Shown in pieces: positions 1 through 9,763 of a stretch of 64,000 nucleotides of DNA (within the stretch, counting starts at the first letter, position 1; every line of letters begins with the position of its first letter). This stretch comes from Gnetum montanum (taxonomy: Eukaryota > Streptophyta > Gnetopsida > Gnetales > Gnetaceae). Position numbers and translations under genes: made by a program. The notes beneath the pieces were generated by a model. That model made no database searches. It saw only the letters and a list, made by a program, of their open reading frames with translations, and had not been told where the DNA came from. Where the stretch lies: assembly GCA_015680685.1 (NCBI GenBank), contig MNCI01005823.1, positions 378,623-442,622 of the forward strand, in the 5' to 3' direction.

Positions 1-770
1 TAATGGAACTTACTTTACAAGAACTACTTTACGGAAGCTCATGTAATGCTTTGGGGTTGAACATAAACTCACAACACCTTACCATCCCGAAGCTAATGGT
101 CAAGCTAAGGTTACCAATATGGAAATCACAAGGATACTAATAAGAACTGTTAGCAAATATAGGAAGGATTGGAACACAAAACTGAATGATGCCCTTTAGG
201 CCTACTGCTCAACTTGGAAACTTCCTATAGGCTACTCTCCCTATGAGCTTGTGTATGGCAAACTACCAATACTGCTTATTCAATCTAAACTTCGTACACT
301 TTCAATAGCTTGTAACCTTGACCTTGACTTTAGTCTAGCCCAAAAAGAAAGACTCATGAATCTCAATCTACTAGATGAAAATCGATTAGTAGCCCTATCA
401 TCTAACGAGTTGCACAAGGCATATAACAAAAAGCATTATGACTTGAAAATTAGAAAAGTCAAATTTTAACTAGGAGATAAGGTTCTCTACTAGAACCCCA
501 CATGTGTACCTCATCGAACTAAGTTCCAAATGTTGTGGGAAGGACCTTACATCATTTACGAGACTTTCCCTTCTAGGGCCATGATGATCTATAAACCTGA
601 GAGCACAAACAAGAAATAGTCAGTTAGCATCCAACAAATTAAACCTTTTCATGAGCTTATGCCAACTAACACAACAAGCACCTCATCCAATGGACAATCA
701 TGCTCCATATTTCAGATCTCCTCCCCTCAACTTAGTCGTGGGGGAGATGGCCAACCATGTTAACCATTCA
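1..770 (+). pseudogene. Ty3/gypsy integrase C-terminal part (element A)
   Basis: Decayed end of the integrase that joins retrotransposon cDNA to the chromosome. Translation across frames and stops gives HPEANGQAKVTN, then the standard plant gypsy run SPYELVYGK, and then LWEGPYIIYETFP, which is the GPY/F module of the integrase C-terminus. No chromodomain follows, so this is a non-chromovirus (Tat/Athila-like) lineage. The catalytic core lies off the left edge. Stops include TAG in place of the Trp codon of the conserved ALWAY segment near 199. It matches the minus-strand integrase of element B at about 15020-15990. The reading frame ends near a CTTAGTCGTGGGGGAG motif at about 728-745. Confidence 0.85.
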
Positions 771-1361
771 AAGTAGCTTCTTAATTCTTCAACTTTTTTG
801 TTTTACACATTCTTTATTTTACATCTTTTTGTTTTTATGTTATTAATCTTTTCTAATTTTTATTTTACACCATCATTAGTACACTTGTTGTTTCTTGAGC
901 ATTTTACACTTTCTTTTATATTTTCATTTCTTTGGTGTGATTTTCTAACTTTTTGTTAATAAGTGCTAGATACATTGGTAATGCGTTACTTAATAGTGGT
1001 ATGTACTATTTTTGTTATGTGATTTTTGGTGTCTAGTTTCGAGCTTTGAATTTCATTACAAATAATTAGGACATGGTTTCTTTTTCATGCAATAGGTAGT
1101 GAGTCCACAACGTCCACCCATCCACACAGTCTATGGTTTTGCTTGTTTTGAAAACATGCAGTCCTTTTTTTCATTAATAAAACTTTAATAAATTGGTGAC
1201 TTTGGTAGTTTCTAGAATTAGGAAGAATTCAAAAGTTTGAATCGGGTGTGGCTTCAAGGGGATTTGGTATTCTTTGTGCTTTTCTGTTTGCTTGGGTGCA
1301 TGTGTGTTTTCATAGACTTCTTACCATTCCATGCCATCTAATAAAGGAAGTTGAATAAGTC

Positions 1362-1498
1362 CTTGCATGGTGTGGTTCTCATTAGAAAAAAAATGATGAG
1401 GATTCAAAGCACACCCCTTAGACAAAATAAATGTATGTGTCTTTGCATGGTGTGGTTCCCATTAAAAAATAAAAAACAATGGGAAGTCAAAGCACATC
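1362..1498 (+). repeat. Tandem duplication that holds the element 1 insertion site
   Basis: Copy one runs TTGCATGGTGTGGTTCTC to CACACCCCTTAGACAAAA. Copy two repeats this but is broken after CACATC by element 1 and resumes with CCTTAGACAAAA at 7840. The uninterrupted first copy acts as an empty-site control. Confidence 0.75.
1494..1498 (+). repeat. Target-site duplication of element 1, left copy (ACATC)
   Basis: ACATC abuts the TG of the 5' LTR and recurs exactly at 7835-7839 after the CA of the 3' LTR. A 5-bp TSD is normal for Ty3/gypsy integration. Confidence 0.9.
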
Positions 1499-2359
1499 TG
1501 ATGAGTCATGAATTTGCTAGCTGTGATATCGCAGCCATGATATCACAGCCCTATTGTTGCAGTGGCCGCGATATTGCAACGGCCATGATATCGCAGCCGC
1601 GATATCACGGCCTACCTTAATATCTATAAATAAGAGGTGGCTTTCCTAGTTTTAGGCATCTAGTTTAGTTCCTTAGTGAAGCTCTGGCAGTTTTCCCCTT
1701 CCAGATATAGATTATTTTCTAGTGTATGCCTGCAGTGTGGTGAATGTAATTGTATGGCATCCTTTATTTGAGTGTGACGTACTTGGACATGCACATGACT
1801 GAAAATAAAGATTGAGATTACTTCATCATTGCAGCATTCACTTTGTTTATTTATTTATTTAATTCTTATTTACTATTTTCTTAGTTAATCTCTCTTTCAC
1901 CCTTAAACTCCTAGTAATGTGGAATGAGTACGACTTGATTACAAGCATTTAAGTATGACTACTTGGTAACCCAGTGGCGTACCTAGGATCTGCGCTTGGT
2001 AATCCCAGTGGTAGTTGTGCACAAAGTCCAAGATGTGTACGAATGATCAAGGAATGGCTTCTCATCGCACTTAGGCTAGTTTAGACTCTCTTACCCTTTC
2101 CTCCTAGCTTAGCGTAGTTAATATTATTTTCCACTACCTTCAGGAGTAGCATTAGAATTAGGAACACATCATACACCTCACTCTGGACTAAACCATACGT
2201 GACAAATATAATACTAGTCCAGGTGGGAAGACAGCGAACTGCGACCTAAGGATAACTGTCTAGGTGCCACAACTAGTTTGTCTGCAAAGTTCGACTGGAT
2301 CATGCGTGAAAACACTCGTATTCGTATGTTTGAGTGTAGGGGTATCTCGCCACTCATCA
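1499..2359 (+). repeat. 5' LTR of element 1
   Basis: Starts TGATGAGTCATG and ends CCACTCATCA. U3 (about 1519-1612) holds an array of the palindromic core GATATC, written mostly as GATATCGC or GATATCAC. TATAAATA follows at about 1625. The rest matches the 3' LTR closely. The array has more GATAT cores here than in the 3' LTR. Confidence 0.9.
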
Positions 2360-2380
2360 TTGGTGTTGTTGCCGAGGACG
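2360..2380 (+). promoter_or_regulatory. Primer binding site, tRNA-Asp type
   Basis: TTGGTGTTGTTGCCGAGG directly after the LTR matches the complement of the plant tRNA-Asp(GTC) 3' end (TGGCGCCGTTGCCGGGGA) except for a few transition-type changes. Confidence 0.75.
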
Positions 2381-2499
2381 GTGCTAGTTATCTAGATTAG
2401 TTATATCATACAAGGTCGCTATAAAGGACTCAACGATATATCTCTTAGAAAGAAGTAATTATAAAAATTCACATTCAAATTCACACACCACTTTAAACA

Positions 2500-4497
2500 A
2501 TGCCTCTCCTACAATACAATAATAATGCCACACTTAGTAAGGAAGGTCATTGGAGAACCAACAAACTCTCTGACGATGAAGATTGGAGTATACAACCTAA
2601 AGTGGGAGTTTCTTATAAACATCAACGAAAACAACGTCATCCCAATACATGAAAGCCTAACTTACCCGATGACGATGAACCCCCACTGGCCACTACAAGC
2701 TTAATGCAAATAAAAGAGGTTGTTCAAATCTCACGTAGGCATCGTAAAGAGAGCCGTCTACCCAGGCTCAATTTAAACAACTTTCCTAAATTTTTAGGAG
2801 GCTATGACTTAGATCCGCATCAACATTTACAAGCCTTCTACGATGCCTGCACATGGAATAACATTGATAACGGGTGGCAAAAAGTTAAGCTCGTTCCTAT
2901 GACACTCGTTGACCAAGCAAAAATATGGTATAGATCGTTAAAGCCAAATTCAATACGACACTGGTCAACAATGGTAAAAGCCTTTAATGACAAATATCAA
3001 ACCTACACAAGAGTTTTAGCCTTGAGGAAACAAATCCAAGGATGGAAACAAGCAAAACATGAACCCTTGGACATGGCCTTAGAAAGATATTATGCACTAT
3101 TAAACAACTGTCCAGGCCATGGGTTTTCCGAGGAAAGGATAATGTACCATATCATTGATGGGCTACGTAATGAAACAAGAGAGACCTTAGGAGTATATGC
3201 CTAAGGTCAACTAGATGAACTATGAACCCATCAAATCCAAGAGCTTATTAAGTGGGTAGCAAAAGAAGAAGGAGAAATAGCTTGATGGGAGAGTGTTGAA
3301 AAACATCAACGGGACCAAAAAATCAACTCAACAAAGGTCCATGATCATAAAAAGGAGAAATCAACCAATCTCAAGGTGGAAACATCATCTTTTCCAATAT
3401 AACCAACATTAGAAGAAGCTGAGGCAAAGATCAATAAGATNGAGTTTTGACAACCCAAGAAGCAGGACAAAACATTAGACATTCAGAGAAAAAGAATGAA
3501 GGGAATAAGTGCTCAACTACCAATCATACGTATGAATGCAACATATGCCTGTACGATCACCCCAAGGGCCAATGCCCAATATTGTTACATTTACAGGAGC
3601 ATTGGGAAAGCATGTTACATCCAGAGTTTGTACAAAGATACTGTGTTCGATCACAGTGGCAACAATCCTAGTCGTGGGGGAGACCACCCTTAAACTGGAG
3701 GCACCCTTCACATTATCCGAATCCAAATGCTTATCAAGTTCAACATCCTATTTCTCCAACTAGACCAACACACTTTATCTCACCACAATACTATTTTCCA
3801 TAATATTATTAGCCCATACCTCCAATACAACCACCACCTTGTGCATCTCATACTCCTCTTAACTTTTGACATTCTCATCCTTTGCCTTCTTCCATAGTGC
3901 CACCAACTATTCCTAAGGTGCTTGCACCACAACAACAACCCACAAACACTCCTTGTCCTAATGCTACTAACAATAATGAAAAGCCTCCTCAACATCAAAA
4001 GCATCCTTTCTTTAAACACGGCCATAGGAAGGGACAACACAATTCTGAGGCCACTGCATCTTCCAACCCAGCACAAGTCCCACATTGTGGTGCACCCTTA
4101 CCTTCGAACCCAGCGCCTCATGTAACTTCATCAGGGCCACCAACTAATACTCCAACAACCATACGGCCCAATGAACATAACCATGGGAGGCATCAACCCA
4201 ATCCTTGCATACCATCTAACAGTCACAAATATCATAGTGGGTCAACTCGTTATCTAGGAACTACATCATATAAAATTCCCCACTATGCGTACTACAATCA
4301 AGTGTGTGAACCCCAATGGAGTAAGTATGGACCAGTTCCAATACTTCCAACATGCAAGGATTCTCGACCTTCATTTATTAATCCTTGCATACCATCTAAT
4401 GGTCACAAACATTATAGTGGGTCAACTCATTATCCAGGAACTACATCATACAAATTTATCCACTATGATTATTATAATCAAGTGTGTGAAACCTGAT
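2500..4497 (+). pseudogene. gag of element 1
   Basis: Retrotransposon capsid/nucleocapsid gene. The ATG at 2500 (MPLLQYNNN) is shared with element 3 (MPLLQEHDN) and is in frame with the capsid core. The core, about 2780-3204, contains FPKFLGGYD, HLQAFYDAC, AKIWYRSL, WSTMVKAF and LDMALERYY, typical of plant gypsy gag. A zinc knuckle CNICLYDHPKGQC lies near 3538-3576, with spacing C-x2-C-x3-H-x4-C. A Pro/Gln/His-rich tail follows to about 4497. Stops include TGA near 2650 and TAA at 3202. A single n at 3441 marks about 57 bp missing relative to element 3. No protease follows. Confidence 0.8.
4184..4496 (+). repeat. Tandem duplication in gag tail (about 190 bp, two copies)
   Basis: CCTTGCATACCATCTAA, CACAAAYATYATAGTGGGTC and ACTACATCATA recur at about 4202-4310 and 4383-4490, so the Pro/His-rich tail contains an internal duplication. 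Element 3 has a single copy at about 60270-60400. Confidence 0.75.
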
Positions 4498-6227
4498 GGG
4501 GTAAGTATGACTGAGCCCTAAGATTTCCAAGATGTAAGGATCCCAGTCGTCAATTATTAATCCATGCCATCCTCAACCATTTAGCTATGAGGGATATCCC
4601 CCATTCTAATAACAAGCAAGATTAATAACCACTTTTTATTTTCTTTAATTTTTCAATTTTTGTTTTCCATTTTTTCATTTTTCAACTTTTTGTTTTATCT
4701 TTTTATCTTTTTNTTGTGGATTCTCTTTGGTAACATCTGTGGATGTTATCATGCAACGTGGTTGTACTAAGATCCTTGTAGATCTAATGAAAATGGAAGT
4801 AAGAGTAATCAAAAGGGCACTTGAAAATCAAATGTTGTTCTAGGGGGTCCCACTGGAAAGACATGCATCCATGCCTAAAGGTTGGCCGCTTCTCTAGATT
4901 CAGTAAAGTTCAAAAAACAAAAAAAAAAGAAGAAAAAGAAAAGAAAAAAAAAGTGCCACAAAACAAAAATCACTCATCCCTTGAACAAAACGCCAAGTGA
5001 TCGTACACCTTGTTGTTATGGTACTCTCATAGTTGTTCATCATGGGACAAAACAATGCAATTTCACTGATTAGAAGGATGGACTTGATCCTGATCTTGGA
5101 ACGACAGGTAAATGACATGTTAATCATGCTTTTCACGTAGGATTCACTGTGCCCTGGGTCAATTACCTTATGTCCAGGTCTCTATGCTCCCTTCTATACT
5201 TCATCTCATCTCACTGTTCATGTAATTGTAGCTCGTGTCCCATGTAGCATAGAATCTTCATCTCATTTCGGTGATATTTACATGTGTGTGTTTTGTGGAG
5301 TTACTGCGGATTACATTTAACCCTTCTAGTGCCCACGGACACTTTAAGTGTGGTTACACAAGGGAATTATAGGTTGGAACTTGCTTTGGGGAGGACCCAC
5401 TTGTGTAATCTTTTGTAATCTTCACTTATGACATAGCTTGCACACACCATTTATTACCCTTAGCGTATTGTTCATGATATTCTTTCCCTTATTACTATCC
5501 CTATAATTCAACATTCCTATGAATCATCACATAGCCTTTTTCTCTACCATCCGAGGTCCTTATTGATAAATTCCACACCATCATAATTTTCGTGCCTTCA
5601 GAACTAGTTGAATTACCTTGGAACCCTTTAACAATCATCCAGATGTCCTTAGTTTACATTGTTTAATTTCAAAGAAATATTAAAAATTCGGTACATTCTC
5701 TAAGTGTCCTAACTTCAATAAAAATATATATACGTGACCCCCCTGTGCTAATCAACATCATTTGCAATTATTCACACAGGGGAATTTTTTTCAAATCCTC
5801 TCTACGACACTTGATTGCATGTCCCTTGCTTTCATATCCATAACTTGCTTGCTAGTACTCCAACATTCATTATGTTTGAACCTACTTGAACCTAGAGTGT
5901 TCAACTCAGTCATGGGGGAGGGGCACATGCCGAATAGTGCATAAATTTTCTTGAAATTCCTCATCACCGAAAGGACATTATTAAGGGTAATTAGTTATAA
6001 AATAAAGAATAAAATGTGTCAAAAACAATTTTATCCCCTTAGCTATACCAAAAAATTAAATTGGGAAACCACCTAAGTAAAGAGGACTCAAGATTATAAT
6101 CTTTTGAGACATGTTCTTCCAATAATTAACATCACATAGAAATAAAGTAAATCTATTAAGGCAAGCAATAAGGTATAACCTAACTTTGGTAACAACCTTA
6201 CTAACAATTGGTCCCGTGTGATTGCAG
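4498..6227 (+). other. Spacer between gag and ORF2 with internal promoter-like block
   Basis: No coding sequence. Positions 4620-4712 are a T-rich tract. The n at 4713 hides roughly 270-290 bp that element 3 has. Positions 4735-5330 match element 3 at 59150-59745 in reverse. A TATA-like AAAATATATATA is at about 5722-5733 with GTGACCCCCCTG just after it. CTCAGTCATGGGGGAGG at 5905-5922 is a polypurine-tract-like motif. TGTGATTGCAG at 6217-6227 is a splice-acceptor-like end. Confidence 0.6.
5690..5790 (+). promoter_or_regulatory. Internal TATA region upstream of ORF2 (element 1)
   Basis: AAAATATATATACGTGACC aligns with the TATA region of element 3 (minus strand, 58669-58680) through shared flanks (TTAAAAATTCGGTA before, AATTATTCACAC after). 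Element 1 has lost the GATATC-type array that element 3 keeps here. It lies about 500 bp upstream of the ORF2 ATG. The promoter role is inferred from position and likeness to the LTR. Confidence 0.45.
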
Positions 6228-6230
6228 ATG
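6217..6230 (+). promoter_or_regulatory. Splice-acceptor-like site abutting ORF2 ATG
   Basis: TGTGATTGCAG followed at once by ATGGCCCCGAAA. Element 2 has GTTTGATTGCAG then ATAGCTCCAAAA at the matching place, so the AG and the M-A-P-K start are conserved together. Confidence 0.5.
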
Positions 6231-6824
6231 GCCCCGAAACACAGACAATAGGAAGGTCCTACTCAAGGTGCAATCGAACGATCTCAGAGAGGTGGAAGAC
6301 AAGATCCTACTGGACAACATGCAGAATAGGAGGAACAATCATTCAGCATTCATCAAGAAGATCCTCCTACTGTACAGTCCGAGCAAGCAGAAGTAGGAGA
6401 TACCCTCTCTAAAAGTGGTGCCTGGTACTTAGGGGAAACGTACCAATTTTGGCACAATGAAGAAGAAGGTACCATGGTTAACATTTGTGGTGTGACTATT
6501 GATTTCTCTATTCAAGCCATTTTGAAAGTATTAAACCTTTCAAATACAGGGCCACAGGTTGCTCAGAACCAAATGGACACCTTAAGAACCAAGCAACTTA
6601 ATAAACTGTTGACAGAGAATAAAAGGGTGGCAGATGAAAAAGAGAAGGCTGACTGGGCTACCTCTATGGCACAAGCACAAACTTACATCCATGCCAAGGC
6701 ACTCATGGACTTACAAGAGGAGAAACTCCAGGCCATACTTCGACGCCATCAAATTCTAAGACCTGGAGCACAAGAAAAGGAAAAGACACTAGTGAAGGAG
6801 CCACTGCCACCAGGAACTACATGA
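6228..6824 (+). pseudogene. ORF2 of element 1 (internally deleted)
   Basis: Second gene of this family; no named function recognised. It starts MAPKHRQ at the ATG after the acceptor-like AG. Two TAG codons break the N-terminal part, each consistent with a former CAG. From about 6418 it reads WYLGETYQFWHN, then NICGVTIDFSIQAI and VLNLSNTGPQVA, and is then joined in frame to a coiled coil (LRTKQLNKLLTENKRVADEK). It ends with the tail EKLQAILRRHQ and EPLPPGTT. Compared with ORF2 of elements 2 and 3, the middle domain and most of the coil are gone. The N-terminal block faintly resembles 'putative plant transposon protein' domains, but that is a guess. Confidence 0.7.
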
Positions 6825-6984
6825 GTTCCACCATTTGTAATCATAGGATTTTCTTTTATGTCGTGTCTCAATTTTTTTCTGACTCCACACTGCAACATGA
6901 ATCCATTCTAGTGAGTCAATAATCCGATAGCTATCCACTATGTAATCAATGGTGCTTGTTCTCACTTTAACTCAAGGATGAGTT

Positions 6985-7004
6985 TTCATTCAGTCGTGGG
7001 GGTA
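6985..7004 (+). promoter_or_regulatory. Polypurine tract of element 1
   Basis: TTCAGTCGTGGGGGTA immediately before the TG of the 3' LTR; the plus-strand primer site. Confidence 0.8.
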
Positions 7005-7834
7005 TGATGAGTCATGAATTTGCTGGTTGTGATATCGTAGCCGTGATATCACAGCCCTATTGTTGCAATGGCCACGATATCATAGCCTACCTCAATGTCT
7101 ATAAATAAGAGGCAGCTTTCCCAGTTTTAGGCATCTAGTTTAGTTCCTTAGTGAAGCTCTGGTACTTTTCCCCTTCCAGAGATAGATTATTTTCTAGTGT
7201 CTGCCCGCAGTGTGGTGAATGTAATTGTACGGCATCCTTTATTCGAGTGTGATGTACTTGGACACGCACATGATCGAAAATAAAGATCGAGATTACTTCA
7301 TCATTGCAGCATTCACTTTGTTTATTTATTTATTTAATTCTTATTTACTATTTTCTTAGTTAATCTCTCTCTCACCCTTAAACTCCTGGTAACGCAGAAT
7401 GAGTACGACTTGATTACAAGCATTAAAGTGTGACTACTTGGTAACCCAGTGGCATACCTAGGATCTGCACTTGGTAATCCCAATGGTAGTCATCCATGAA
7501 GTCCAAGATGTGTATGGATAATCAAGGAATAGCTGCTCATTGCACTTAGGCTAGTTTAGACTCGCTTACCCTTTCCTCCTAGCTTAGCGTAGTTAATATT
7601 ATTTTCCACTACCTTCAGGAGTAGCGTTAGAATTAGGAACACATCATACACCTCACTCTGGACTAAACCATACGTGATAAATATAATACTAGTCTAGGTG
7701 GGAAGACAGTGAACTGTGACCTAAGAATAACTGTATAGGTGCCACAACTAGTCCGTCTATGGAGTTTGACCGGATCGCGCATGAAAATGCTCGTATTCGT
7801 ATGGTTGAGTATAGGGGTATCTTGCCACTCATCA
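7005..7834 (+). repeat. 3' LTR of element 1
   Basis: TGATGAGTCATG to CACTCATCA, near-identical to the 5' LTR but with a shorter GATATC array (about 7028-7082). TATAAATA is at about 7100. Confidence 0.9.
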
Positions 7835-7839
7835 ACATC

Positions 7840-8714
7840 CCTTAGACAAAATAAGTGGGCTGGTTATGGGACTAGCCCCTCTAACTAAGGCCCTTTCTTA
7901 CTTCCTACTTCTTCTCTAATAAGGAATGGTGGTTGTTTTGTGGAAGCACTCTTGTATCTTAGGGGATGGATTGGTCTTAGAATGTTAATGCGAAGTCATT
8001 GAAAGTGGCTGATTTTGGTCTAGACTAAGGATGAATCCTATCAAGTCATTTAACCACAAAATCCACAAGGAACTTCATTTGACCATAATTAGGAACTCCA
8101 TTCCACTCTCTCTCATCTATCTATGCTTTTCATGTTTCACCTCACTGCTGATTTCATGTTTTAGTTTGATGTCTTGGTTTGATGTGTAGGAATTCTTAGT
8201 TAGTTACTTCCAAGTTTTTGTACTTAAACTTCTGCAACCATTAATCATCCATGAAGCCCATGGACTTCTTGGTTTGAAGTTATGCAAGGGCATAAAAGGC
8301 CTATGCCTGCTTTGGGAAGGACCCACTTGCATATCTTTTGGTTGGGTTAGTTAAGTTCTTTATCCTTAGACACTCTTACAATCAAATTCTTTTTATTTTA
8401 TCCCATCAATGACATCCAATTTTACACATCCTCACAACATTTTTTAGTGACTTTTCTTTTTGTTTTTGTGAATTATTATACCCTCTTCAACTATTTCCTT
8501 GTGTTGAACTTTTTCAAATCTCATGGATCGTTTATCTCTTTTACCCTAACACTATCAAAGAAACCAATCTGCCACAATCACAAATTAGCTACATGTAACC
8601 ACTAATAAGACAAGGAATTTAACCACTATTTGTTACATATTACATACTAATTCATGATCCTGTTGTGATTGTAGTGGAAGCATGGACTAGAAGTGGGATT
8701 AACTTCACCAAGGA
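7840..8714 (+). repeat. Element A spacer, arm 1 of a large inverted repeat
   Basis: Continuation of A's spacer after element 1. It pairs imperfectly, by eye about three-quarters identical, with the reverse complement of about 8900-9660; for example CCCCTCTAACTAAGGC at about 7884 against GCCTTAGTTAGAGGGG at about 9550. It ends with GTTGTGATTGTAG at about 8655-8667, the same acceptor-like context seen before ORF2, then TGGAAGCATGG. Only about 50 bp of possible ORF2 start remain before the inverted arm. I see no other gene. Confidence 0.65.
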
Positions 8715-9757
8715 TGAGCAAATGTGAAAAATTTTTAAAGTGTCACCATGTATTTATAGGATTTTTTCCTTACATCAGCAGGGTCTCATCTATGCATCCC
8801 CTCTATCAATGAGGTCCCATCGACAAAGCCTATGTAGAAAATTTTTCACTTTAACTAATTTGAAAAATACAAGGAGTTTCAACATGAAATTGGGATCTAT
8901 GTAGAGCCAAAAAAGCCATGAACATGATGAAATACTTGAAGAGAGGTTATTAATTCACAAAATTGGAGATTTAACTAGGGGAATGGAATTTTATGTTGGA
9001 GAAATATTACTAAGGAGTGCATAGTTGGATGCAATCGATGGGGTACATGAAAAATTTGATTACGAGAATGCCTAAGGATAAGGAAATTAACTAGCCCAAC
9101 CAAGAGATGTGCAAGTGGGTCCTCCCCATAATAGGCTTATGTCCTTTTTTCCTTTACATACTCTCAAACCAAGGAGTTCGTGGGCCCCATAGTTGATTAA
9201 TGGTTACGAAAAGTTAAGGAACTAATTTATAAGAATTTACCTAATAATTTTAACACATCAAACCAAGACATTGAACAAGACATGGAAACCAACAGTGAGG
9301 TGCATAATGGAAAGCATTGGTGGCTGAGAGAGAAGAGTGAAATGGAGTTTTAAATCATGGTCACATGAAGTCCCTTATGGATTTGATGGTTAACTAACTC
9401 ATTAAAGTCCATCCTTAGTCCAAATCAAAACCAATCACTTTCAGTGACTTCACATTAATACACTAAGATCAGACCACCCTTTCAAGACAAGAATGTTCCC
9501 ACAAATCAATCACCATTCCTTATTTGAGAAGAAAAGAGAAGCAGGAAGTGAGAAAGAGCCTTAGTTAGAGGGGACCTTTAGGCATGGGTAACCTATCTTT
9601 TTAGTCCCATAACTAGTGATTGTAGCCTATTATTTTCTTCTAAGGAATGTGCTTTGAATTTTCATCATTTTTGTTGTTTTTCTTTTTTTTCTTTTTTTTT
9701 TCTTTTTTTTTGAATTTTATGTTTTTATGGATTTTTGAATGGGAACCACACAATGCA
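8715..9757 (-). repeat. Inverted arm 2, copy of element B spacer 13342-14360
   Basis: About 1.04 kb running TGAGCAAATGTG to CACAATGCA, very similar in the same orientation to 13342-14360. It belongs to a minus-strand element spacer and carries that spacer's promoter-like block on the minus strand: TATAAATA near 8748-8762 and GTCGATGGG-type repeats at about 8775-8840. The TG..CA ends made me test it as an LTR, but no primer site or polypurine tract adjoins it, so I call it a segmental copy. Confidence 0.65.
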
Positions 9758-9763
9758 AATACT

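Larger units (their letters stand above)
771..1498 (+). other. Spacer of element A after integrase, with T-rich tract
   Basis: Non-coding. Positions 780-960 are a T-rich tract with repeated TTTTACAC words. Positions 1068-1140 match the reverse complement of 14585-14665 in element B (ATAGGTAGTGAGTCCAC). Positions 1362-1440 and 1441-1498 (continuing at 7840) are an imperfect tandem duplication of about 80 bp beginning TTGCATGGTGTGGTT. Element 1 sits in the second copy. I see no gene. Confidence 0.6.
1499..7834 (+). mobile_element. Element 1: non-autonomous LTR retrotransposon with gag and ORF2, no pol
   Basis: A complete 6.3-kb unit with two LTRs (1499-2359 and 7005-7834), a tRNA-Asp-type primer site, gag, a T-rich tract, a spacer with a TATA-like site, a short ORF2 and a polypurine tract before the 3' LTR. 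No protease, RT, RNase H or integrase motif is present. Perfect 5-bp target duplications flank it. It needs enzymes in trans, plausibly from an element like B, which carries the same ORF2 after integrase. It resembles the published TR-GAG class of gag-only elements but has a second gene. Confidence 0.85.

Noticed and set aside
1519-1615. GATATC repeats as a CRISPR-like or centromeric satellite
   Set aside because: Confined to LTR U3 and ORF2 promoter blocks, irregular spacing, eukaryotic genome.
3780-4085. 101-codon minus-strand frame with many Arg/Trp/Leu
   Set aside because: Antisense of the gag Pro/Thr-rich tail.
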